From positions 80,259 to 144,258 of the forward strand of contig CALQIX020000003.1 in NCBI GenBank assembly GCA_943330745.2: a stretch of DNA of 64,000 nucleotides. The letters run 5' to 3'. The notes below the pieces were generated by a model that saw nothing but the letters and a program-made list of their open reading frames with translations, did not search any database and had not been told where the DNA came from. The translations under genes were made by a program, and so were the position numbers. Positions 44,788 through 53,309 of this stretch are shown here, piece after piece; the stretch's first letter is position 1, and the number at the start of each line of letters is the position of its first letter. This DNA is from Lishizhenia tianjinensis. Its GTDB lineage: Bacteria; Bacteroidota; Bacteroidia; Flavobacteriales_D; Crocinitomicaceae.

Positions 44788-45888
44788 TTATTGTATTATT
44801 TCACTTAAAATAATGTTTGCGTACTTACCATTATTCACTTCTGTAACAGAGGCATATTTTGGATTATTCAATATGGGAGCTTTGGAACCATTTGCGGCGC
44901 CGGATATGTGCGGAACCATTACTAAGGAGCAGCCATTTTCGAGGTTCGTTTTGAAGATTTCGTTGTTCCAGGTGGGCGGATAAATTTTATACAATTGACA
45001 TATTGCATCCCTTGCTCCATTTCCTAAGGTTAGTATAGCAGCTGGGTTGACTACATTTATTTCTGATTCCAAAATTTCTCGATGAATGGCTAAGTCGGTA
45101 TACGCCTTAGTCTTATTACTAATTTTGTTACCTTCCCGATAAAAAATCTTGTAAATATCTGTCAAATAGAGGTCAAAATCTTTTAAAAGTGAATAGAAGA
45201 ACTGCAAATTTTCTTTCTCAGAATATTTATTTTCCTTGGAAGGGTTCTTAATTACACTAAAAGGCACCCAATCTGTTAGTTTGTCTTCCGGCAATTTTTG
45301 TTCGTTATCAGTACGCAATGGATCCATCGCGCAAATCATTAACACAGGTCGATCTTTTCCTTTACTTAATTTTATGGGAAAATCAATTCCTATTGAGCGA
45401 ACGTTTAACTCTTTCACAAAAGAAAAATCATTCACTAAATCAAACTTATACAATTGATAATCCAATTCTTCAGGTCTTTCAACCGAAAGATCGTATTGCT
45501 CGTTGAAATACGCATCAAATGCTTGATAGATCACATCGATTCCATAACTTGGGTTAACCACTTTTGATTTAAGCAATTCTTTAATTTCGGTAGGAATACT
45601 AATCTTTATTGGGCTTTCTTGCAGAATCTCGCCATTCCATTTTCCATTCAATGGACCCTGTTCTATTCCTTTTTTCCATTTTCCAACAAAACCTGTTTCA
45701 TGAAAAGTTAATTCCATTATACCTGAAACATTCACTTTGGGATTATGAAAAACGGCTTTCAAAGTATTTCCTTCCATTTTACCCTCGATTGAACCATCCT
45801 CATAATTAGTATAAATTGTTCCATCCTCTTTTTTATGGAAAATCAACTCATCTTTTCCTGCTAAGTATACGGTATTGAGTTTAATCAT
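44788..45888 (-). CDS. Shared N-terminal beta domain fused to uracil-DNA-glycosylase-superfamily-like domain
   Basis: 366 aa. Residues 1-90 are the domain also found at the start of both MORN proteins (MELTFHETGFVGKWKKGIEQ). The rest resembles the UDG superfamily fold: RPVLMICAMDPLRTD in place of the first motif, VNPAAILTLGNGARDAI as the central strand-helix, and VMVPHISGAANG as the histidine motif. Some superfamily members have lost glycosylase activity; no activity can be claimed. The C-terminal about 45 residues are duplicated in the two chimeric small genes. Confidence 0.7.
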   Translation of the reverse strand: MIKLNTVYLAGKDELIFHKKEDGTIYTNYEDGSIEGKMEGNTLKAVFHNPKVNVSGIMELTFHETGFVGKWKKGIEQGPLNGKWNGEILQESPIKISIPTEIKELLKSKVVNPSYGIDVIYQAFDAYFNEQYDLSVERPEELDYQLYKFDLVNDFSFVKELNVRSIGIDFPIKLSKGKDRPVLMICAMDPLRTDNEQKLPEDKLTDWVPFSVIKNPSKENKYSEKENLQFFYSLLKDFDLYLTDIYKIFYREGNKISNKTKAYTDLAIHREILESEINVVNPAAILTLGNGARDAICQLYKIYPPTWNNEIFKTNLENGCSLVMVPHISGAANGSKAPILNNPKYASVTEVNNGKYANIILSEIIQ

Positions 45889-45920
45889 TGAAGGACTCTT
45901 TGTTTTAACTATTTAATTGG

Positions 45921-46907
45921 CTACCAACCGCCTTTAATTAAATGTTCTGCAATAGCACCGGAAATATTCATCCCTGTTTCTAACTCAATCCAATACCATT
46001 GGCCATTTGAATTACATTCGAGAAAAACATACTCTCCACTAGGAGTAACGATAAAATCAAATGCTCCATAATGTTGATTCATTTCTTTTAAATAATGAAT
46101 ACAAAATGTATGAATTCTATCAGGTAACTCAAATACTTCATGTTTTAATTTTCCGTTCAATAACCCATCTCTCCAGTCAATTTTACCATTTTCGACATCC
46201 AATTCTTGAGAGTTTAATTTGCATGCAAAAACCTTGTCACAAATAACTGTAATTCGAAGTTCAAAATCTTTTTCTACGTACTCTTGAAGATAGTTTATCG
46301 TAGATTCCAATGATTGATCACTTGCATTTATAATATTATTGCTGGATGTTTTTACACTCCCTAATGACAAGTAATAATCTTCATAATTTATTGAATCTGT
46401 GTAGATTGGCTTAATGAAGAGTTGTTTGTGATTTGAGGCAAATTGCTTTAGTTCTTTTGAATTATTGGAATAAATACTAGAGGCACAAGAAACACCATAT
46501 TTTGAAGCAACCTGATGTTGAATCAATCTTGATTCCGCCGTTCTGTCAACTAAAGGATGTCCAATATAAAAGCTTTCATTTAAAAAGTACCTAAAATATT
46601 GAAAAAAGTGAACGGCCTCCTCTCTACAAAACTTACTTACTTTTCGATCAGAAATTTTGTTTAATAAATTCTTAGGTCTTAATGGTCTTCGTTCCCAAAC
46701 AGAAGTTAAATTTTCACTCGTTACCTCAAGGTTATTCAATCTACTTGATAAACGCCATGAAATCTCTCCTTGGGAACTGGACCAACTCATTTTATACTCC
46801 TTTAATAAATCCTCTGAATTGAGTCGTAAAAAAGGAAAATCTCCCAATTTTTCAATTACCGGATTTGGATGTACATCTTCTTTATTGGTAATTATTAATA
46901 GCATCAA
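45921..46907 (-). CDS. ATP-grasp graspetide (omega-ester peptide) maturase, MvdD type
   Basis: 328 aa. Forms ester or amide side-chain bonds in a ribosomal peptide. Strong match to the MvdC/MvdD/GwsG family: YLQEYVEKDFELRITVICD, KIDWRDGLLNGKLKHE, HYGAFDFIVTPSGEYVFLE and CNSNGQWYWIELETG. The N-terminal part (FLRLNSEDLL, SVWERRPLRP) is the precursor-recognition-like region of the family. It overlaps the precursor gene by 4 bp (ATGA). No peptidase/ABC exporter or SPASM partner is encoded next to it. Confidence 0.9.
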   Translation of the reverse strand: MMLLIITNKEDVHPNPVIEKLGDFPFLRLNSEDLLKEYKMSWSSSQGEISWRLSSRLNNLEVTSENLTSVWERRPLRPKNLLNKISDRKVSKFCREEAVHFFQYFRYFLNESFYIGHPLVDRTAESRLIQHQVASKYGVSCASSIYSNNSKELKQFASNHKQLFIKPIYTDSINYEDYYLSLGSVKTSSNNIINASDQSLESTINYLQEYVEKDFELRITVICDKVFACKLNSQELDVENGKIDWRDGLLNGKLKHEVFELPDRIHTFCIHYLKEMNQHYGAFDFIVTPSGEYVFLECNSNGQWYWIELETGMNISGAIAEHLIKGGW

Positions 46908-47152
46908 TTACTTTTCTGATCGTCTATTTCATTTTTTTGTTTTACATCATAATTAGTTCCAATATGCGTTTTTTTTGCAGTCTGTGATGATCTCAAACAT
47001 TTTGTTCCAACTATCCCCATGAAAAGTGTTTCTGTAACCTGAGTTAATGGATTATAAATGATTTTGTCGTTGGTTGGTTCCTCAAATTGTTGAGCTTTTC
47101 CAAACAATATTGCCAATGGCAATGTACTTTTAGATAATTCTTGATTTTTCAT
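46904..47152 (-). CDS. Candidate graspetide precursor peptide
   Basis: 82 aa. The leader-like N-terminus contains STLPLAILFGKAQQFEEP, similar in pattern to other Bacteroidota ATP-grasp precursors. The C-terminal 25 residues are hydrophilic and rich in Thr/Lys donors and Asp/Glu acceptors (KKTHIGTNYDVKQKNEIDD), as expected for an omega-ester or amide core. Directly upstream of and coupled to the ATP-grasp gene, with its own -7 box. Which residues are linked cannot be told. Confidence 0.75.
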   Translation of the reverse strand: MKNQELSKSTLPLAILFGKAQQFEEPTNDKIIYNPLTQVTETLFMGIVGTKCLRSSQTAKKTHIGTNYDVKQKNEIDDQKSN

Positions 47153-47177
47153 TTTTTCTTTTAAAGGTTTATTGAAT

Positions 47178-47185
47178 CAAATATA
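47178..47185 (-). promoter_or_regulatory. -7 box of the graspetide precursor
   Basis: TATATTTG on the minus strand, an exact match, 26 nt before the ATG at 47152. Suggests a separate transcript for precursor and ligase, apart from the channel/peptidase pair upstream. Confidence 0.45.
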
Positions 47186-47207
47186 TATTAATTCCACATA
47201 GGGAAAT

Positions 47208-47229
47208 AGTTTAAGTAAGTTCAAGTATT
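47208..47229. repeat. 22-bp direct repeat, copy at the 3' end of the Pcp gene
   Basis: Matches 49424-49445 at 21 of 22 positions in the same orientation. Overlaps the stop codon of the Pcp-like gene. The two copies bracket the channel and Pcp genes. Confidence 0.7.
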
Positions 47230-47790
47230 ATAGCAGGATTTCTCAATAAACGATTGTACAATTTCAACTTGCGTATCGAGCGAGATTGCAGCTGAAAGAT
47301 CAATAAAATTGGCTAGATGAATGAAGAGAATTTTCTTATTTGAAAAACGTTCCAACGATTTGTAATACAAATGATTACACAAGTATTTTCCTGCACTTTG
47401 CGAAAGAATCACATTGGGTAAAAAGTCAGATGACCACTCAATAAGATCGAAAGAGTTGAAGGTTGATCTCTTCGTTTCACTTCCACTAATATCTATCAAC
47501 CCATTTTTTTGAATCCCATTTACGTCTGTTCCTACAATGAAATTAGTTGCAAATTCTTCTAATCGAATTTTTTCAGATTTGGTTGCAACACCTAATTCAA
47601 TAATCGAATCATATTCATCTAACCTACTCGCTAAAAACTGATCAATACTGTCAAAAGATACCTCCAGTTTTTTAAAGTGTATACAACTATTACTCTGAAA
47701 AATACGCTGGAGTTTATTAGCAATTAGCTCCGCTGGATTTTCATGAAAATGATTAAACGCTCCGAAATAGGTAACTAAAACTTGGTTCAT
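47221..47790 (-). CDS. Pyroglutamyl-peptidase I (C15) homologue
   Basis: 189 aa, about 25 shorter than typical Pcp. The triad positions are kept: Glu in KIRLEEFATN (compare SVERVAVN), Cys in SQSAGKYLCNHLYY (compare SYTAGTYLCN) and His in LFIHLANF (compare GFIHVP). N-terminal VTYFGAFNHFHENPAELIANKL matches the GFEPFGG...NPS block, though the glycines differ. Cysteine peptidase removing N-terminal pyroglutamate. Overlaps the channel gene by 4 bp, so it is coupled to it. Confidence 0.8.
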   Translation of the reverse strand: MNQVLVTYFGAFNHFHENPAELIANKLQRIFQSNSCIHFKKLEVSFDSIDQFLASRLDEYDSIIELGVATKSEKIRLEEFATNFIVGTDVNGIQKNGLIDISGSETKRSTFNSFDLIEWSSDFLPNVILSQSAGKYLCNHLYYKSLERFSNKKILFIHLANFIDLSAAISLDTQVEIVQSFIEKSCYNT

Positions 47791-49358
47791 TTGAGACCTT
47801 CTTTTATCGATTCTGCCAAAATACCGACACTTTCAAAATACTTTTCATTATTGCCTTTCATCAATTCCACATTTACTTTTATTGACAAGGCATTCGCATT
47901 AACCTGATTAGAAATAAACCAATCCAAATGATTTTTCATATCGGTTGAATAATGCGTGTGCGTAGTCAGTGTATAACTCTTCGCTGCACTTAACTCTGTT
48001 AAATGGGCATAGATATTATTGGCGCGAATCACATCTTTACATGTACCATTAACACTTATTCCCTCTTCCAACTTTCTACCGCCTGAAAGCATATGATAAC
48101 TCGGTGAGTTCCCCATACTGCTACCGATATTGAAAACAAATGAATTTTGGGGAATTACATCCATTAAATCCTGCATAAATTGATTAACAATTTCATTATC
48201 CACCGAACCTATGTTTTTTAAATACCAATCGTTTTCGTTAAAGTTGATATTTGTTTCCTCTAAAAAAGAATAAATCCCATACTTCTCAACACTCAAATAA
48301 TTTGCCTGTAACAACTCTGCTAAACAATAAGAATAATGGCCTAAATTAAATCCATCATTAGAATGTGGACTGACAATAGTAATGGTTGAATTTCGATTAA
48401 TTAAGGTGCCATAAATTGAATTATTCTCAAAATATTCAATTAATATCTCCTCATCTCCACTCGGTTTTAATCGCTTCGAAAGTTTCAAGTTTTTGTTCAA
48501 TCCACATACTTCAAAAATGTCAGCTTCCGTTTTATTCAATTTTACAACGGCATCTACAACTGAAATATATCTTCGACGGGTATCAGGAAGCCCCACTATA
48601 GCCTTGGCGCGCTGACCGGACAAAATATCGAATTGAAAAGCATTAGATAACGTACTATTCACTTCGTCTAGTTCAGTGTTTTTCTTCACTAATTCTATTT
48701 CTTCCACAAATCCTGAGGCAATAATACCGGCAGGAACAGCAAAAATAGCAATCCCTAAAATCCCTACAAAAGTAGCCAAGAGCTTTCCAGAAATAGTAAC
48801 TGGAGCAAAATCTACATAACCGCCAATTTCTCCAATGAATTTGGAAATAGACCACAGGAATGCATCCGTAATACTTGCAAAATTTTCGGGTTGACTCGGA
48901 TTCTCAACGAAAAACAAGATCGCAGATAGAATTATTGTAATAATCACCACCACTTGAACGGAAATATAGAGCTCTTGTTTTTTGTTTTTTATTGCATTTA
49001 TTATTAAAGCGTTAGACTTAAAATGATTCATCAATTTGAAAATTCGAACCAATCTCAACAATCGAATGACCGCAATAAATTTTAGCCCAGGCAAAAGCAA
49101 AGCAACGAAGAAAGGTAATATGCTTAAAAAGTCAATTACTAATTCAATTCCAAAAAAAGAAAATAATCTCCTTTCTTTTGTCTTAACCTCATGGCGAATT
49201 TTCAGAACAAAATCAACTGAAAAAACGCCTGTAATTATCCCGTCGATAATTAGTAAAAGATAAGCGTTTTCATTTGAAAATCCAGGCGTTGTATCTAATA
49301 TTAGATGAACCAATGAACACACCACCATTATAAACACGAACTGATTCCATTTTTTCAT
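47787..49358 (-). CDS. Voltage-gated-like ion channel with atypical filter and unknown C-terminal domain
   Basis: 523 aa. Six membrane segments of a Kv-type subunit in about residues 5-215. The S4-like helix IRLLRLVRIFKLMNHF has arginines every third or fourth residue. The pore loop reads SKFIGEIGGYVDFAPVTISGK where potassium channels have TVGYGD-x-x-PVT, so the filter is altered. S6 is GILGIAIFAVPAGIIASGF. The C-terminal 270 residues form a soluble alpha/beta domain I do not recognise, with possible active-site motifs SPHSNDGFNLGHYSY, FNIGSSMGNSPSYH and THTHYSTDMKNHL. First gene of the array, coupled to the Pcp homologue. Confidence 0.82.
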   Translation of the reverse strand: MKKWNQFVFIMVVCSLVHLILDTTPGFSNENAYLLLIIDGIITGVFSVDFVLKIRHEVKTKERRLFSFFGIELVIDFLSILPFFVALLLPGLKFIAVIRLLRLVRIFKLMNHFKSNALIINAIKNKKQELYISVQVVVIITIILSAILFFVENPSQPENFASITDAFLWSISKFIGEIGGYVDFAPVTISGKLLATFVGILGIAIFAVPAGIIASGFVEEIELVKKNTELDEVNSTLSNAFQFDILSGQRAKAIVGLPDTRRRYISVVDAVVKLNKTEADIFEVCGLNKNLKLSKRLKPSGDEEILIEYFENNSIYGTLINRNSTITIVSPHSNDGFNLGHYSYCLAELLQANYLSVEKYGIYSFLEETNINFNENDWYLKNIGSVDNEIVNQFMQDLMDVIPQNSFVFNIGSSMGNSPSYHMLSGGRKLEEGISVNGTCKDVIRANNIYAHLTELSAAKSYTLTTHTHYSTDMKNHLDWFISNQVNANALSIKVNVELMKGNNEKYFESVGILAESIKEGLK

Positions 49359-49423
49359 TTATCACAAATTTGTTTGAACAGAACAAATGTTGCGAATATC
49401 TATAAACTATAAAGAAAATATGC

Positions 49424-49445
49424 AGTTTAAGTTAGTTCAAGTATT
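49424..49445. repeat. 22-bp direct repeat, copy upstream of the channel gene
   Basis: Partner of 47208-47229 (one mismatch). Lies 66 bp upstream of the channel start. Confidence 0.7.
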
Positions 49446-49502
49446 TCGAACAAGATTATGATACATGAATTAATTCTGAAAAAGAAGTAGATTCAGTAAC
49501 TC

Positions 49503-50384
49503 TCAATCCTCCAAATGTCCAAACTTTCCATTTTGAAAATCTTGGAAGGCCTGAACCAACTCTTCTCGCGTATTCATGACAAAAGGTCCATGTGCTGCGA
49601 TGGGTTCATTTAACGGCTCGCCAGAAAGAACTAAAACGGTAGATTGAGCAAGGCTTTTGATGTGAAATTTTTCGCCTTTATTTTCAAATAACACAAAATG
49701 ATTAACGGGAACAACAGATCCTCCATTCACCTCAATTTCTCCGTCAATCACTAATAAAGCAGTGTTATAAGCTGCAGGAAAATCAAATGATGCATCTCCT
49801 CCTTGATTGAGTTTGACATTGAACATCGAAACGGGACTAAACGTAAATGCAGGACCTTTTACGCCCTGATATTCACCCGCAATAACCTCTACTTTTCCAT
49901 TCTTATTGTCAAGTTCAACCTCTCCCATTTGTTGATTGGCAATTGCTTGGTATTTTGGTGGTGACATTTTGAATTTTGCTGGTAAATTCACCCACAATTG
50001 CACCATCTGAAACTCTCCTCCCTCTTGGCTAAATGTTTCTTCATGATATTCCTTGTGTAATACCCCAGACGCAGCAGTCATCCACTGAACATCCCCCTCG
50101 CCTATTATTCCACCACCACCGCTACTATCGTGATGAGCCACTTTACCTTTATAAGCAATCGTTACTGTCTCAAAACCGCGGTGTGGATGAACTCCTACTC
50201 CTTTTGGTTTATCACTAGGCGGAAAATAAACCCGTGAATTATAATCTAACATGATAAACGGATCCATGCGCTGCATATCTAAGCGGTAAGCACTTGGAAT
50301 AAAATTATGAACTCGAAAACCGTTACCAACAAAATGTGGTTCTCTCGGTGGTACAATTACTTCAATATTTTTTGTTGACATCAA
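49503..50384 (-). CDS. Pirin family protein
   Basis: 293 aa, two cupin domains. The metal-binding N-terminal cupin has GVHPHRGFETVTIAYKGKV and SGVLHKEYHEE, with histidines and a glutamate as ligands. Bacterial pirins act as quercetinase-like dioxygenases or redox sensors; substrate unknown. Separate unit upstream of the channel gene. Confidence 0.94.
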   Translation of the reverse strand: MMSTKNIEVIVPPREPHFVGNGFRVHNFIPSAYRLDMQRMDPFIMLDYNSRVYFPPSDKPKGVGVHPHRGFETVTIAYKGKVAHHDSSGGGGIIGEGDVQWMTAASGVLHKEYHEETFSQEGGEFQMVQLWVNLPAKFKMSPPKYQAIANQQMGEVELDNKNGKVEVIAGEYQGVKGPAFTFSPVSMFNVKLNQGGDASFDFPAAYNTALLVIDGEIEVNGGSVVPVNHFVLFENKGEKFHIKSLAQSTVLVLSGEPLNEPIAAHGPFVMNTREELVQAFQDFQNGKFGHLED

Positions 50385-50439
50385 TTTTTTAAATTAATTA
50401 GTAAGAAAAAAAGGAAAAGAAGAAAATAAAATAGTTCGA

Positions 50440-50799
50440 TTAATTTTCATCATTCGTTCCATCTTCTACATGAATTATGTGTAACACCCGATGAATAATT
50501 GGGGTCATAAAAACGGCTGTTAAACTTAGGAAAGCAACTCCGCTGTATAGAGCGTAAAAAGAAGAGAAAATTTTTGCTGCTGGGGTAGTCATTTCTACTA
50601 CGGGACCCATTCCGGTTAAAATTAAGGCGGCCATATGGAAACCATCTAACCACGAAATATCTGCAACATAGTGATATCCAATGGTGCCAATTGCCATAGA
50701 AAATGTAATCACTGCCAATGACAGTAAAACATACTTTCCGATGCGCGCCATAAAACGAGGGAAAGTTGCCAATTGTTGATTTTTACGCTCTAATTTCAT
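50440..50799 (-). CDS. Small two-TM membrane protein resembling a potassium-channel pore with degenerate filter
   Basis: 119 aa. A TM1 (KYVLLSLAVITFSMAIGTIG), a pore-loop-like stretch (MAALILTGMGPVVEMTTPAAK) and a TM2 (FYALYSGVAFLSLTAVFM). The layout is that of Ion_trans_2 (compare VTLTTVGYGDIVPTT), but the GYG filter is GMG-PVV. Potassium selectivity is therefore unlikely. The start overlaps the DUF1003 stop by 4 bp. Confidence 0.7.
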   Translation of the reverse strand: MKLERKNQQLATFPRFMARIGKYVLLSLAVITFSMAIGTIGYHYVADISWLDGFHMAALILTGMGPVVEMTTPAAKIFSSFYALYSGVAFLSLTAVFMTPIIHRVLHIIHVEDGTNDEN

Positions 50800-51491
50800 T
50801 TTGTTGTTTTAATTTGCTTCAATAAATCTTCTAAATAGTCAATCTGCACCGCTTGAATTTCCATCAATTTTTTATTTTGATGGACCAACAAGTGGTCAAT
50901 TTTATCACTCAATAATTTTATTTCCAATTCGGCTTTCAAATTGATTTTATAATCATGCTCTGCGCGTGTGCGGTCTTTTTGTTCTTGTCGATTCTGGCTC
51001 ATCATAATAATAGGTGCTTGTATTGCAGCCAAACATGACAAAATTAGATTTAATAAAATAAATGGATACGGGTCAAAGGAATCCGTTGTGAAAACCCAAA
51101 TGTTTATTGCTAACCAAATTAGAATAAATGAAAAAAAAGCAATGATAAAAGTCCAACTTCCTCCAAACACTGCAATTTTATCAGCAACGTGCTGTCCGAG
51201 CGTTAATTTGGCCTCTATTTCATCTTCAATATTCTCGGACAGAATAGAATTTGAACGAATTGCTTCCATCACATCACTATCTATTTTAGCGATTTCACCT
51301 TTTTCTTGCTCCACCAATTTAATCAGATAAAGCCTGCGAAATGAATTTAACTCATCCAATGAAACAAAATCCGCTGACTTTAAATCTGGATATTTGTTCA
51401 AAATCAGTTCTAAAACTCCGTCTCGAATATCTTGTAATTGAATGGCTTCAGAATTTGGAATTTCGTCCTGACTGATTGAACTTTGTAACAT
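50796..51491 (-). CDS. DUF1003 domain membrane protein
   Basis: 231 aa. DUF1003 core in about 100-190: LGQHVADKIAVFGGSWTFI, a two-TM hairpin, YPFILLNLILSCLAAIQAPIIMMSQNRQ and RTRAEHDYKINLKAELEI. Soluble N-terminal region and C-terminal coiled coil. Function unknown. Coupled to the small pore-like protein. Confidence 0.92.
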   Translation of the reverse strand: MLQSSISQDEIPNSEAIQLQDIRDGVLELILNKYPDLKSADFVSLDELNSFRRLYLIKLVEQEKGEIAKIDSDVMEAIRSNSILSENIEDEIEAKLTLGQHVADKIAVFGGSWTFIIAFFSFILIWLAINIWVFTTDSFDPYPFILLNLILSCLAAIQAPIIMMSQNRQEQKDRTRAEHDYKINLKAELEIKLLSDKIDHLLVHQNKKLMEIQAVQIDYLEDLLKQIKTTK

Positions 51492-51641
51492 AATCTCAAT
51501 TGATTAATTCTCAATAAAAATTAAGATAAATTTAACTATAATATCATTCTGATACTTAAAATAAAGAAAAAGATATTGTAAAATTCCAATGTTTAATTGT
51601 CTAACGCTTTCAAATCTTATTCAAGGTAAAAATCCCTTTAA

Positions 51642-53297
<1,656 letters not shown>

Positions 53298-53309
53298 AAT
53301 TTTTGAATC

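Noticed and set aside
47208..49445. CRISPR-like repeat
   Set aside because: Only two copies, 2.2 kb apart, with genes between them; no spacer array or cas genes.
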